DNA of 64,000 nucleotides from Verrucomicrobiota bacterium (GTDB lineage Bacteria > Verrucomicrobiota > Verrucomicrobiia > Limisphaerales > UBA9464): positions 1-64,000 of the forward strand of contig JAFLEF010000027.1 in the NCBI GenBank assembly GCA_017309115.1, in the 5' to 3' direction. A program made the position numbers and the translations under genes. How positions within the stretch are numbered: the stretch's first letter is position 1; the number at the start of each line of letters is the position of its first letter. Below the pieces are notes generated by a model that made no database searches, was not told the DNA's origin, and saw only the letters and a program-made list of their open reading frames with translations. This document shows, piece after piece, positions 35,028 to 44,084 of the stretch.

Positions 35028-36448
35028 GGAGCGGCGTTCGCGGGTCGGACGGCGAGTTCTTCGAGGAGCTTCACGGCAACCTCAACGAGTTGCTCACCGG
35101 AACCGGCGGCGCAGCGGGCGCTGATCGGTTCGTAGTTTCCCTCGGCGTAGCTGCGGCGGTCGGGAATGTAGCCAATGCTGCCGTTGGCCAGTTCGGCGAG
35201 GAACGTTTGGCGGAAGGGCGAACGTCGTTTCAGAGCCAGGCCGAGTTCCACGAAGATCTCACCGGGAAGACTCACCCAAGCGAGTTCGTTTCCCAGCGCG
35301 ATGACTTGGACTTCCACCTCCAGCGGACGGCCTTCCCGCGCGGCTACGTCGAGAACCTGGTAGGCCTTGACCAGTTTCAGGAAGTTTTCTCGGGTGCGAT
35401 CATTGCCGGTTCGGACGGTCAGGCGGGCTTCGGTGACTTCCTCCGGGGCGATGGGTGCGAGCGGCAATGCCACCGTGGTGGAACGGACTTGCAACCGCGC
35501 TCGGGGAACGGGTCGGAGGGATTTCTCCGCAAGGAAGACGCTGGCGGCCAAGATGGTTCCGAGTCGTTCGGCTTCGGCGCGGGTGGATTGCTGGCGCACC
35601 CAATTGACGTCGAGGTGATTCAGGTTGCCGCAGGTGCCATTGGCAAAGAGCGTCACGCAGTTGGTCCCGTGATAGTCCGCTAGCCGCCGACTCAGCGCTC
35701 CCGGAAAATCCGCCGAGAATTGGGTGCCACCCACGGTGTCGGGGTGCATGGCGAAGTTCACGAATGCGGCGACGGCAGGAACCAGTTGGGCGGGCGGGTG
35801 GGGAGGTTCAATCAGCAGCAGTCCGACCTTGGGATCCGTGGGACCTGCCGGCAACATGACGTTGGGATTCAGCTTTCCGGGATTCCACGCCACCGAACCA
35901 TCCTGGAGATAGAACCGGCGGTTGAAGGCGAGCTGGTCGCAGCGTCCGGTGGCCGCACTCAGATGCACGGGACTTTGCTGCGCCTGGGCGCGAGCGACGG
36001 CTTCGGCGATAAGCGTTGGCAAGTGATCCGAATAGGCGGTGGTGACGGCATTGGTGGCGGTGGTGGTGTCGCTGAAGAGCGCGCCGCGCCGACCCCGATC
36101 GGTGAGTTCGGGGCCGGTATGAGCGTGGGTGGCGGAGATCAGGACGTTGCTGCCGGGAATACCCGTGCGGCGTTCGATTTCGCTGCGGGCTTCGCGGGTC
36201 AGCGAGAACGTAGTGGTAATCAGGTCCAAGGTGACCCAGGCGACGGTGTTGGTGCCGTCCTGAAGAACGAGCGCCTTGGCATACAGGTCGTCCAGCGTGC
36301 CTTCGGCGTTCCGAGCGTGATAGTAACCCGCCAGGGGTGCTCCGGCGGGTGGCGTGATGACCACCTGTGCTGCGCCAGCTCGCCACTCTGGTTCAGCGGC
36401 GGCAGCGGTGGCCCATGCGACGAACAGGCCCCCAATTGAGTTCCTCAT
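35024..36448 (-). CDS. Neutral/alkaline ceramidase-like hydrolase
   Basis: About 474 aa from the ATG at 36446-36448, which gives MRNSIGGLFVAWATAAAAEPE as a signal peptide; an ATG at 36482-36484 would add 12 basic/proline residues and is possible. The body opens with AGAAQVVITPPAGAPLAGYY, then WVTLDLI, VLISATHAHTGPE (the zinc-binding HxH of neutral ceramidase) and FVNFAMHPDTVGG, with FANGTCGNLNHLDVN further on. The C-terminal Ig-like domain of full-length (~650-aa) neutral ceramidases seems absent. Ceramide as substrate is unlikely to be general in this phylum; family members may cleave other amides or esters. First gene of the five-gene minus-strand run. Confidence 0.82.
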   Translation of the reverse strand: MRNSIGGLFVAWATAAAAEPEWRAGAAQVVITPPAGAPLAGYYHARNAEGTLDDLYAKALVLQDGTNTVAWVTLDLITTTFSLTREARSEIERRTGIPGSNVLISATHAHTGPELTDRGRRGALFSDTTTATNAVTTAYSDHLPTLIAEAVARAQAQQSPVHLSAATGRCDQLAFNRRFYLQDGSVAWNPGKLNPNVMLPAGPTDPKVGLLLIEPPHPPAQLVPAVAAFVNFAMHPDTVGGTQFSADFPGALSRRLADYHGTNCVTLFANGTCGNLNHLDVNWVRQQSTRAEAERLGTILAASVFLAEKSLRPVPRARLQVRSTTVALPLAPIAPEEVTEARLTVRTGNDRTRENFLKLVKAYQVLDVAAREGRPLEVEVQVIALGNELAWVSLPGEIFVELGLALKRRSPFRQTFLAELANGSIGYIPDRRSYAEGNYEPISARCAAGSGEQLVEVAVKLLEELAVRPANAAP

Positions 36449-36628
36449 CCGACGAAATCCCCAGGGACGATGAGCGGGAGGCATGCCGTCGAGACTGACT
36501 CCCGACCCGTGGGATGGCGAGCCTTCGAGCGAAGTCGCCTTCGCGGACTCACGAAGGGAAGGGAGCGAATTCGAATTCCGGCGGTCACCTTGGCCGACCC
36601 TCAACGGTGCTCCTTCCAAGCGCCTGCC

Positions 36629-37822
36629 TTAGTTCTCCCGGGCGGAAGATTCGGTATCCGGAGAGTCCGCCAGATCGAGTTCGGTCTGTTGGGGCGGCTC
36701 CGGCGTCTCCGCGGCTTCCGCGGTCGGCGGGGGTGTGTAACCCGGCGGCAGGGGGGTATCCAAAAGGTCCCGCTGCCAGGGCAGCAGATCCTGCCACTCT
36801 TGCGGATCCCCGCGACCCAGGGCCATGAGGGTTCCGCGGGCGGCGATGATGGTGGGGTCGATCCCCAGTTCCTTGGCGCGCACGTCCCGGCGAATGCGGA
36901 GTTCTTCGGCGTAATCCAGTTCCTTGCGGGTCATTCTCCGGCTGACCACGCGAATGTGCTTGGGGCGTTTGGCGAGCGGGACGGCCAAGCCTTGTTGCAC
37001 GGCTTCCAGAACTCCCTGTTTGCGGCGGGGAGTGAGATAAGGCGGCAATCGCACCGCACGGTGTCCTCCGCGGGAGGCTTGGTCCGCCACGGCGCAAAGG
37101 GTTTCGTGCTTGAGAATGAAAAACGGCGGACGACCGGTGCGTAGAGCGTCCCGTTCCCGCCAGTGCCAGAGTTCCCGGAGAACGGCCAGGCCGGTTTCAT
37201 CGAGTTTGTCGTGACCCCGGATCCGCCAGATCGTGTCGGGATTGTCACGGTCGGGACGGGCGGCATCCCGAATGATCCGCTGACAAATCTGCCGGTGCCA
37301 CTCGGTCCGTCCCAACTCCGCTAAGCGGGCGCCCAGCAAGGTTCGCAGCGGATTGAGATACCGGACGTCGTTCAGCGCGTAGGTGACCATCTTTTCGGTC
37401 AGCGGACGACGGCCCCAATTAGCCTTTTGGGATCCCTTCTCCAACCGCAGGTCAAGGTACTTGGAGAGGACGTCGTTTAAGCCGAACTTCGCTTCACCCA
37501 GCAGACGAGCCGCCCACATGGTGTCAAAGATGGCGGTGGGCTTGTAGTGGTGGCCCGTGAAGAGCAGGTGAAGATCGTAGTCGGCCGCGTGGAAAATGAT
37601 CTCATGGCGATCAAACGCCTCCCAGATCGGCTCGAGATGAACATCAGCGAGGGGATCGACCAATCGCTCTTCGCCGGGAATGGCGACCTGAAGCAGGCAC
37701 AGTTTTTCCGGATACGCATGGAGACTGTCCGCTTCGGTGTCCACCGCCACCCAAGGAGCGGCGTGCACCCGGGCGGCAAAGTCGTTGAGTTCAACCGCAG
37801 TGTGAATCACCGTCCCGACCAT
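36629..37822 (-). CDS. rnd: Ribonuclease D
   Basis: A 397-aa protein from the ATG at 37820-37822 ([12 protein letters not shown]); the frame runs up to 37933 but the extra residues overlap the kdsA start on the other strand. DEDDy exonuclease motifs are present: [13 protein letters not shown] (Asp, Glu), [12 protein letters not shown] (Asp) and [12 protein letters not shown] (Tyr, Asp). An HRDC domain follows (about 185-260). The C-terminal ~130 residues are Pro/Glu-rich and lack similarity I recognise; typical RNase D has a second HRDC-like domain there. RNase D trims tRNA 3' ends. The gene is divergent from kdsA with a 105-nt shared promoter region. Confidence 0.88.
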   Translation of the reverse strand: MVGTVIHTAVELNDFAARVHAAPWVAVDTEADSLHAYPEKLCLLQVAIPGEERLVDPLADVHLEPIWEAFDRHEIIFHAADYDLHLLFTGHHYKPTAIFDTMWAARLLGEAKFGLNDVLSKYLDLRLEKGSQKANWGRRPLTEKMVTYALNDVRYLNPLRTLLGARLAELGRTEWHRQICQRIIRDAARPDRDNPDTIWRIRGHDKLDETGLAVLRELWHWRERDALRTGRPPFFILKHETLCAVADQASRGGHRAVRLPPYLTPRRKQGVLEAVQQGLAVPLAKRPKHIRVVSRRMTRKELDYAEELRIRRDVRAKELGIDPTIIAARGTLMALGRGDPQEWQDLLPWQRDLLDTPLPPGYTPPPTAEAAETPEPPQQTELDLADSPDTESSAREN

Positions 37823-37927
37823 CTTCGAGTTTGTCGCGGTCGCCAAGAGTTGAAGTTGCCCGAGGGGGCGAACTGCCCGAAAAAAAGTGGATGGCACCCG
37901 GACCGGGAACTTCCGAGGGTTCCGCCC

Positions 37928-38764
37928 ATGCAACGTGACCCTTCGTCAACCGTTCCTGCCTTGTGGCGAACTTTAAATTCTCCCCGGACCTTTTTCCTGA
38001 TTGCTGGTCCCTGTGTGTTGGAGAGTGAGGAATTGGCTTTGGGTATTGGGAAGAAATTGAAGCAACTGTGTGCCCATCTGGGAATTACGTATATTTTCAA
38101 GGCTAGTTACGACAAGGCCAACCGGTCCTCCGGAACGTCGTTTCGGGGGCCGGGAATTCAAGAAGGGCTGGCGGCCCTGGGCCGGATTCGCACGCACCTG
38201 GGAGTGCCGGTGCTGACCGATATCCACGGTCTGGAGCAGGTCGAACCTGCGGCGGAAGTCTGTGATGTGCTGCAGATTCCGGCGTTTTTGTGTCGTCAGA
38301 CAGACCTGATTCACCGGGCGGTCGCCTCCGGAAGGATCGTGAACATCAAAAAGGGGCAGTTTCTGGCCCCGGAAGACATGGCCAACGTCGCGACCAAGGC
38401 GGCATCGGCGGCTCCCGAGGGTCAGCCCAAGCTCTTGTTGACCGAACGCGGCACCAGCTTTGGGTATCACAATTTGGTGGCGGACATGCGCAGCCTGCCG
38501 ATTCTCGGCCGGCTCGGGTATCCGGTGGTCTTTGACGCCACCCATTCGGTGCAATTGCCCGGTGGGGGTGGCGATCGATCGAGCGGACAGCGGGAGTTTG
38601 CGCCCGTTTTGGCCCGCTGCGCCGTGGTGGCCGGAGCCCGCGGATTGTTCATTGAGACGCACCCTCGACCCGACGAAGCCCTTAGCGACGGGCCCAACAT
38701 GATTCCGCTGGCCGAGATGGGAAGATTGCTCCGCCAACTCGTGCGGCTCCGAAAGGCCCTTTGA
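37928..38764 (+). CDS. kdsA: 3-deoxy-D-manno-octulosonate 8-phosphate synthase
   Basis: A 278-aa enzyme that condenses phosphoenolpyruvate with arabinose-5-phosphate to Kdo-8-phosphate, a lipopolysaccharide core precursor. Conserved motifs in order: [77 protein letters not shown] and [15 protein letters not shown]. The Cys29 in GPC, plus His, Glu and Asp in the later motifs, are the ligands of the metal-dependent class (as in Aquifex); the E. coli enzyme has Asn there. The frame is open upstream to 37547 but the ATG at 37928 gives the family length. It shows that the organism makes Kdo, hence a Gram-negative envelope. Confidence 0.95.
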   Translation: MQRDPSSTVPALWRTLNSPRTFFLIAGPCVLESEELALGIGKKLKQLCAHLGITYIFKASYDKANRSSGTSFRGPGIQEGLAALGRIRTHLGVPVLTDIHGLEQVEPAAEVCDVLQIPAFLCRQTDLIHRAVASGRIVNIKKGQFLAPEDMANVATKAASAAPEGQPKLLLTERGTSFGYHNLVADMRSLPILGRLGYPVVFDATHSVQLPGGGGDRSSGQREFAPVLARCAVVAGARGLFIETHPRPDEALSDGPNMIPLAEMGRLLRQLVRLRKAL

Positions 38765-38771
38765 CCGGCGG

Positions 38772-39287
38772 CTAGCGGTTGAGCTGCCAGAGGGTGAAGT
38801 TGAGGAAGCCGGCGAAGCTGACCCAAGCGAAGTACGGCAGAAACAGGAGTCCGGACCAACGATCGATTTGATAGAACCAGCCCATGGTCAGTCCGATCAG
38901 GAACCACAGCACGGTGATTTCGCCGAAGGCGAGGTCCGGACGTTTGAGTCCGAAGAAGATCAGGCTCCAGGCGGCGTTGAAGAGGAGTTGTAGGCAGTAG
39001 AGGCCCAGCGGTCCCCACTGTTGGGACCAACCGCCCTTTCGCCAGATCCGCCAGGCGGCGAGGGCCATGGTGGCATAGAGGTACGTCCAGACCGGTCCGA
39101 ATACCCAACTGGGAGGATTCCACGAGGGCTTCTGCAAACGGGCGTACCAGTCGCCTGGCCCGGCTTGGGATCCGATGGCGGCGGCGGCAAAGGTGACCAC
39201 GAGCCAGCCCAACCCGGCCGCGAGACTCAATCCCAGGGAAGGGGAACTCGTCGAGGAACGGGAATTGTCCGAGTCGGCGGCCGTCAT
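38772..39287 (-). CDS. tspO: TspO/MBR (tryptophan-rich sensory protein)
   Basis: A 171-aa membrane protein of the TspO family. I chose the ATG at 39285-39287; the ~55 upstream codons look unconserved. After a ~25-residue soluble N-terminus there are five hydrophobic helices. The family motifs are GSQAGPGDWYARLQKPSW, PPSWVFGPVWTYLYATM, LQLLFNAAWSLIFFGL and LFLPYFAWVSFAGFLNFTLW. TspO binds tetrapyrroles and influences stress responses; in bacteria the details vary. The stop is 7 nt from that of convergent kdsA, with no visible terminator between them. Confidence 0.93.
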   Translation of the reverse strand: MTAADSDNSRSSTSSPSLGLSLAAGLGWLVVTFAAAAIGSQAGPGDWYARLQKPSWNPPSWVFGPVWTYLYATMALAAWRIWRKGGWSQQWGPLGLYCLQLLFNAAWSLIFFGLKRPDLAFGEITVLWFLIGLTMGWFYQIDRWSGLLFLPYFAWVSFAGFLNFTLWQLNR

Positions 39288-39363
39288 GACCCAGCATTGG
39301 CACAGAAGGTCGAAAGGCAACAGGTTCTGCTTGCTGGCGCCCACAACGATGATCCTTTGAGGG

Positions 39364-40620
39364 ATGATACGATGGTTGTGGGGGCTGCTCTTGATCGGCC
39401 TATGGATGCAGGGGCGGGCGGCAGACACGTGGCCCCAGTGGCGGGGTCCCACCCGGGATGGTCAAGTTTCCGGACCCGCGTGGCCGGAAACACTTCAAGG
39501 AGCGGCGCTGACCCAACGCTGGCAGGTGAGTCTCGAGCCCGGCTACTCAGGGCCCATTGTGACGCCGGATCGGGTCTTCACGACCGAGACCGTCGATAAA
39601 AAGCTCGAACGAGTTCGGGCCTTGGACCGAACTACGGGTCGGGAGCTGTGGCGGCAGGAATGGGAAGGGGCGATGAGCGTGCCGTTCTTTGCCCGCTCCA
39701 ATGGGGATTGGATTCGAGCGACGCCCGCCTGGGATGGGGAGACGCTCTATGTGGCGGGAATGCGGGATGTATTGGTGGCGTTGGATGCTCAAACCGGAGC
39801 GGTTCGCTGGCGAAAAGACTTTGTGGAGGAGTTGAAGTCCCCGGTACCGGCGTTTGGGTTTGTTTCGTCGCCGTTGGTCGTGGGCGATGCGCTTTATGTG
39901 CAGGCGGGCGGGGGCGTGATGCGCTTGGAGAAAGCCACCGGGAAGATTGTTTGGCGCAGCTTGGAATCCACCGACGGCATGATGGGCAGCGCCTTTTCGT
40001 CACCGATGTTGGCGACGGTCGCCGGCCGACCGCAGTTGATTGTGCAAACCCGGACAGAATTGGTCGGCTTGAATCCGGAGTCCGGGGCGGTCCTGTGGCA
40101 ACAGCCCGTGGAAGCGTTTCGCGGCATGAACATCCTGACTCCCACTGCGGTGGGAAATCGGATCTTCACCAGTGCCTACGGCGGAAAGACCCTGGCCTAC
40201 GACATTCAGGAAACCAACGGAAGTTATCGGGCCGAACCCGCCTGGGAGTTCAAGGCGCAGGGCTACATGACCTCTCCGGTCATCGTCAACGGGTTCGCCT
40301 ACCTGCATCTGCGCAATCAACGCGCCCTCTGTATCAATGTGGCGACGGGCCAGGAGCAATGGACCACCGGGGATTCCTTCGGGAAGTACTGGAGTCTGGT
40401 TGCCCAGGGAGATCGGATCCTGGCGCTGGACCAAAAGGGTGAGTTGCTCCTGCTGCGGGCGAATCCGGAGAAGTTTACCCTCATTGACCGACGCAAGGTC
40501 AGCGAAGAGGAATCTTGGGCGCACGTGGCCGTGGTGGGTGAAGACGTCTATATCCGGGACCTGAAGGGACTGACGGCGTGGGTTTGGTCGGCGACTCCGG
40601 CCAAGTCCGCAGCGCGGTAA
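39364..40620 (+). CDS. Exported PQQ-type beta-propeller protein
   Basis: A 418-aa protein with signal peptide MIRWLWGLLLIGLWMQGRAA, then WPQWRGPTRDGQ, a signature start of the many outer-membrane-protein-assembly/PQQ-like propellers in this phylum. Repeats of the form ALDRTTGRELWRQEW, ALDAQTGAVRWRKDF, RLEKATGKIVWRSLE, GLNPESGAVLWQQPV and CINVATGQEQWTTGD mark the blades, giving at least five or six. There are no obvious PQQ-dehydrogenase catalytic residues, so a scaffold or sugar-binding role (BamB-like) is more likely than an enzyme. It is divergent from tspO with 76 nt between, and ends at a shared bidirectional terminator. Confidence 0.85.
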   Translation: MIRWLWGLLLIGLWMQGRAADTWPQWRGPTRDGQVSGPAWPETLQGAALTQRWQVSLEPGYSGPIVTPDRVFTTETVDKKLERVRALDRTTGRELWRQEWEGAMSVPFFARSNGDWIRATPAWDGETLYVAGMRDVLVALDAQTGAVRWRKDFVEELKSPVPAFGFVSSPLVVGDALYVQAGGGVMRLEKATGKIVWRSLESTDGMMGSAFSSPMLATVAGRPQLIVQTRTELVGLNPESGAVLWQQPVEAFRGMNILTPTAVGNRIFTSAYGGKTLAYDIQETNGSYRAEPAWEFKAQGYMTSPVIVNGFAYLHLRNQRALCINVATGQEQWTTGDSFGKYWSLVAQGDRILALDQKGELLLLRANPEKFTLIDRRKVSEEESWAHVAVVGEDVYIRDLKGLTAWVWSATPAKSAAR

Positions 40621-40641
40621 CCGGGGACTGGAAAACGAAAA

Positions 40642-40679
40642 CGGCGGAATCGGGGCACCCGATTCCGCCGTGTCTTTTT
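40642..40679. terminator. Bidirectional rho-independent terminator between the PQQ-type and FKBP genes
   Basis: A 13-bp perfect stem pairs cggcggaatcggg (40642-40654) with cccgattccgccg (40658-40670) around a 3-nt loop. The 3' arm is followed by a T-rich tail (40671-40679, tgtcttttt). On the opposite strand the tail is tttcgttttc, so it may serve both convergent genes. One of the two clearest terminators in the window. Confidence 0.85.
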
Positions 40680-40710
40680 CTCTCAGCTCTCAGCTGGTTT
40701 GCAACGAGCC

Positions 40711-41403
40711 TTACTTCTCGATCGAGAGCAGTTCCACGTCGAACACAAGAGCGGTGTTGGGACCGATCTTCGGCGGTGCCCCTTGTTCGCCGTAGGCGAG
40801 CTTGGCCGGGATCACGATCTGCCATTTGTCGCCTTCCTTCATCAGTTGGAGCGCTTCCGTCCATCCGGGGATCACACCATCCACCGGGAACGTCACGGGT
40901 TCTTTGCGGTCGACCGAGCTGTCGAACACGGTCCCGTCGGGCAGGGTGCCGTGGTAGTGGACCTTGACGGTGTCCTTGGGTCCGGGGGACTTGCCGGAAC
41001 CGCTCTTGATCACCTTGTACTGCAGGCCGGACGCGGTGGACTTGACGCCGTCCTTCTTGGCGTTGGCGGCGAGGAATTCCTCGGAGGCCTTGATGTTCTT
41101 CTCGCCATCGACCGCCTGCTTGGCCTGCATTTTGGCCATCATCTGATCACGGAACGCGGTCATCACGTCCTTGATTTCAGCGTCGGTCATGCCGGGTTTG
41201 CCGGCGAGGGCGTCGGCCAATCCGGCGGCGAGGGCTTTCGGATCCACTTCGACTCCCTGGCTCCGCATGCTAGAACCCATCTGGGTTCCGATGGCGTAGC
41301 TGAGGCGCTGTTGCGGGTCCTTTAGATCCGGGGCGTTTTGGGCGAACAGCGGAGTGGCCATGCCAAGCGCTGCCAGGAGAACGGTGAGGGAAGTAGATTT
41401 CAT
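40711..41403 (-). CDS. FKBP-type peptidyl-prolyl isomerase (FkpA/Mip-like), exported
   Basis: A 230-aa protein with signal peptide MKSTSLTVLLAALGMATPLFAQ. The N-terminal FKBP_N dimerisation helix region (about 30-120) includes QRLSYAIGTQMG and NIKASEEFLAANAKKDGV. The FKBP_C domain (about 125-228) includes DTVKVHYHGTLPDGTVFDSS, VIPGWTEALQLMKEGDKW and LAYGEQGAPPKIGPNTALVF, the usual active-site residues. It catalyses proline isomerisation in the periplasm and helps outer-membrane protein folding. It is monocistronic, convergent with the PQQ-type gene and divergent from gloA. Confidence 0.95.
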   Translation of the reverse strand: MKSTSLTVLLAALGMATPLFAQNAPDLKDPQQRLSYAIGTQMGSSMRSQGVEVDPKALAAGLADALAGKPGMTDAEIKDVMTAFRDQMMAKMQAKQAVDGEKNIKASEEFLAANAKKDGVKSTASGLQYKVIKSGSGKSPGPKDTVKVHYHGTLPDGTVFDSSVDRKEPVTFPVDGVIPGWTEALQLMKEGDKWQIVIPAKLAYGEQGAPPKIGPNTALVFDVELLSIEK

Positions 41404-41563
41404 TAATAGTGCGCCCGGACATGCCAGAGGCGCCGATGGCAGCCTTGCAGGTCTTCCGTCCGGGTCAAATTCTCAATTTTGGTCCGAGGGGACTGTGAAC
41501 CTTGGTCTAGGAGACGGCGGTGGTGATTGCCTGTTGGGACGGGTTCGTTACCCTCGGTCCGTC

Positions 41564-41977
41564 ATGCGCGTTACCCGACTCCATCACACCCGCTACCGCC
41601 TCAACGACCTGGAACGTTCGGTGAAGTTCTATCGCGAGGTCCTGGGGTTGGAGGAGGTTCGGCGGCACAAGTCTCCGCGGGGGTCGGAACTGGTCTTCCT
41701 GAAGGCGCCGGAAAGTGAGGCGCTCATCGAACTCTGCCATTTTCCCAGTTCCGGCCCGGTCGAAGTGCAGCCCGACCTGACTCATCTGGCTTTTGAGGTC
41801 AGTTCGCTGGAAGCCTTCGGCAAACACTTGGAGACTTTGGGGCTCAAATACTCGGATGGCCCACACTACAAGCCGGATGGCTCGGGTGGGTTTGCCTTCG
41901 TTGATGCGCCCGAAGGGTACGAAGTGGAATTGATACAACGTAGTCCGGAGGCGCAGGCCGGCCGAGCCACTTACTGA
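41564..41977 (+). CDS. gloA: Lactoylglutathione lyase (glyoxalase I), VOC family
   Basis: A 137-aa protein. The ATG at 41564 gives a length close to the 135 aa of E. coli glyoxalase I; the frame is open upstream to 41354 but overlaps the divergent FKBP gene. The four metal ligands of the VOC-fold enzyme appear at matching positions: His8 (LHHTRYRLNDLERS), Glu56 (ALIELCHF), His74 (LTHLAFEV) and Glu122 (GYEVELIQ). It would isomerise the hemithioacetal of methylglyoxal and a thiol. It is followed 6 nt later by folP, so it may be the first gene of the folP-cdaA-cdaR-glmM run. Confidence 0.85.
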   Translation: MRVTRLHHTRYRLNDLERSVKFYREVLGLEEVRRHKSPRGSELVFLKAPESEALIELCHFPSSGPVEVQPDLTHLAFEVSSLEAFGKHLETLGLKYSDGPHYKPDGSGGFAFVDAPEGYEVELIQRSPEAQAGRATY

Positions 41978-41983
41978 ATTCAC

Positions 41984-42832
41984 ATGGTGTGGCGTTGCCG
42001 TCAGTACACCTTCTCCTTTCCGCGCCCGGCATTGGTCATGGGCATTCTCAATGTGACGCCGGACTCCTTCTCGGACGGGGGTCGATTTCTGGATACTTCC
42101 GCGGCGGTGGATCGGGCCCAGCGCTTGGTGGCGGAAGGGGCGGACTTGGTAGACATCGGAGGCGAATCCACCCGGCCGGGTGCTCCGGAAGTGGAGGCGA
42201 GTGAGGAGCGGCGCCGGGTGCTGCCAGTTCTGGAGCGGCTGCAAGCGGAGTTACGGGTCCCGCTGTCGATCGATACCCGGAAGCCGGAAGTGGCGGCCGC
42301 CGCTCTGGAGGCGGGAGCCTCCGTGGTCAACGATGTGGAGGCCAATCGCACCGATCCCGAGATGTGGCGGGTCGTGGCCCAGGGGAATTGCGGGTATGTG
42401 GCCATGCACATGCAAGGCGCGCCGCAGACGATGCAGATCGCGCCTTCGTATTCCGATGTGGTGGGGGAAGTGGGGCGTTTTTTGGAGGAGCGACTCGAAC
42501 GATTGACTGCCGCCGGAGTCGGAGGCGAACAAGTCATTCTCGACCCGGGCATTGGTTTCGGAAAATCGTTGGACCACAATTTGGAACTGATCGCACATCT
42601 TTCCCAACTGAGTCGACTTCATCGGCCGATCCTTTTGGGCGTCTCCCGTAAGTCATTTCTGGGCCGCCTGCTGGGTGCTGAAGTGCCGGATCGATTGCCG
42701 GGCGCTTTGGCGTGCACGGTTTGGGGCGCACTCCAGGGCGTTCAGATCTTTCGTACCCACGACGTCGGTGCCACCGTCCAAGCGCTGCGAACGGTGGAGG
42801 CCCTGACCTCTGCTCGAACCCGACCCGTGTGA
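41984..42832 (+). CDS. folP: Dihydropteroate synthase
   Basis: A 282-aa enzyme that joins 4-aminobenzoate to dihydropterin diphosphate in folate synthesis. Motifs: MGILNVTPDSFSDGGRF (N-terminal loop), DIGGESTRPGA, SIDTRKPEVA, ILDPGIGFGKSLDHN and GVSRKSFLGRLL. The TIM barrel looks complete and no resistance-type insertion is visible. The start at 41984 leaves a short extension before the barrel. The stop TGA overlaps the GTG start of the diadenylate cyclase gene (GTGA), giving translational coupling. The folP next to cdaA arrangement also occurs in chlamydiae and some other phyla. Confidence 0.95.
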   Translation: MVWRCRQYTFSFPRPALVMGILNVTPDSFSDGGRFLDTSAAVDRAQRLVAEGADLVDIGGESTRPGAPEVEASEERRRVLPVLERLQAELRVPLSIDTRKPEVAAAALEAGASVVNDVEANRTDPEMWRVVAQGNCGYVAMHMQGAPQTMQIAPSYSDVVGEVGRFLEERLERLTAAGVGGEQVILDPGIGFGKSLDHNLELIAHLSQLSRLHRPILLGVSRKSFLGRLLGAEVPDRLPGALACTVWGALQGVQIFRTHDVGATVQALRTVEALTSARTRPV

Positions 42833-43656
42833 GTATCTGGTGGTGGCTAGATCAAGGTTGGCGTCCCGCGCTGGAGATTTTCCTCCTGGCGACGGGAATC
42901 TTTTGGGCGTTTCGGTTCATCAAGGGAACTCGGGGCGCCCAGATGCTGACCGGCCTGCTGGCTCTGCTCCTGTTCCTGACCATCATCACCCGGGTTTTGG
43001 ACCTCAAGGTCCTGAACATCCTGCTGAACCAGTTTTTTGCGGTCTTAGCGCTCGCCCTGGTGGTGATCTTTCAGCCGGAGTTACGCCGGATGCTGGCGGA
43101 ATTGGGAACCCTGCCGGTGTTCGTCAGCACCCGTCAGCAACGGGAGAACATTGAGGACATCGTGCAGGCAGCCGACCGGTTGTCGCCGGTGAAAATTGGG
43201 GCGCTGCTCGCCATTGAGCGGAATCAGCAGCTGGCGGAAGTTGTCGAAGGAGGAATTCCCATCAATGCGGACCTAACTCCGGAAATGCTGGAAACGATCT
43301 TCTTCCCCAATAACGCGATTCATGACGGGGGAGTGGTCATTCGCGAAAATCGAATCCTGCGGGCCGCCTGCATCTTTCCGCTGACCAACCGGCAGGATCT
43401 GTCGAAGTCCCTGGGAACCCGTCATCGGGCGGCCATTGGTCTGACCGAAGAAACCGACGCGATCGCCGTGGTTGTTTCGGAAGAGACAGGAGCTATTTCC
43501 TATGCGCACCGCGGTCAGTTGACCTGGAACGTCTCGGTCGAGGAACTCCGGGCGTTCCTAACGGCAGAGTTGGTTCCGAGCATCCAACCCAGAGGACTGG
43601 CAGCGTGGTGGCGTAAACTGCGGATGGCGAGCGCGGCCAAGGGAGGGGAAACTTAG
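42829..43656 (+). CDS. cdaA: Diadenylate cyclase CdaA (c-di-AMP synthase)
   Basis: A 275-aa membrane enzyme making cyclic di-AMP from two ATP. The start is GTG at 42829, overlapping the folP stop; the frame is open upstream inside folP, but this GTG gives the usual short N-terminus before the first helix. Three hydrophobic helices (about 14-32, 40-58, 65-82) precede the cytoplasmic DAC domain. The catalytic motifs are HDGG (Asp166-Gly167-Gly168) and RHR (198-200). The first motif is usually written DGA; here the third position is Gly, a mild variant. It is 2 nt from the CdaR-like gene and upstream of glmM, the classic regulatory trio. c-di-AMP usually controls osmolyte transport and cell-wall homeostasis. 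Confidence 0.93.
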   Translation: MSIWWWLDQGWRPALEIFLLATGIFWAFRFIKGTRGAQMLTGLLALLLFLTIITRVLDLKVLNILLNQFFAVLALALVVIFQPELRRMLAELGTLPVFVSTRQQRENIEDIVQAADRLSPVKIGALLAIERNQQLAEVVEGGIPINADLTPEMLETIFFPNNAIHDGGVVIRENRILRAACIFPLTNRQDLSKSLGTRHRAAIGLTEETDAIAVVVSEETGAISYAHRGQLTWNVSVEELRAFLTAELVPSIQPRGLAAWWRKLRMASAAKGGET

Positions 43657-43658
43657 GC

Positions 43659-44084
43659 ATGTCATGGCGGGATTACATCCTTGAGCATCGGTGGCAGAAG
43701 CTGTTCGCCCTGGGATTGGCCGTGCTGATTTGGTTCACGGTCCGATCCACGGAAGGACTCAGAATAGTGGACGATGCCTCCGACGGGATCCGGCAGTTCG
43801 ACAACGTACCCATCGTGGTGCTTACGAGTGCGGCGGATCTGGGGCGCTACGAAGTGAATCCGTCCCGGGTCCGAGTGGAATTGCGGGGTTCACCCGAAGG
43901 GCTTCGAGACCTTTCGCCGGCCTTGATTGAGGCCTACGTAAATTTGGTGGATCTCGGTCGCACTCCCCAAACAATCCACATCCACGTCAATCCGCCCGCG
44001 GGCACCGTCGTAACTCAGTTGGAACCGGTTAAAGTATTGGTGGATCGACTTTCCGAGAGCAATTCGTCCAAATCATCTCCATGA
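43659..44084 (+). CDS. cdaR: YbbR/CdaR-like regulator with a single YbbR domain
   Basis: A 141-aa protein with a basic N-terminus, one transmembrane helix (about 15-28, KLFALGLAVLIWFTV) and one extracytoplasmic YbbR domain (VPIVVLTSAADLGRYEV, VRVELRG, VNLVDLGRTPQTIHIHV). Bacillus CdaR has several YbbR repeats, so this is a short form. CdaR binds CdaA and adjusts c-di-AMP production. Its start is 2 nt after the cdaA stop, and its stop overlaps glmM by 4 nt (ATGA). Assignment rests on the domain pattern and on operon position between cdaA and glmM. Confidence 0.85.
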   Translation: MSWRDYILEHRWQKLFALGLAVLIWFTVRSTEGLRIVDDASDGIRQFDNVPIVVLTSAADLGRYEVNPSRVRVELRGSPEGLRDLSPALIEAYVNLVDLGRTPQTIHIHVNPPAGTVVTQLEPVKVLVDRLSESNSSKSSP

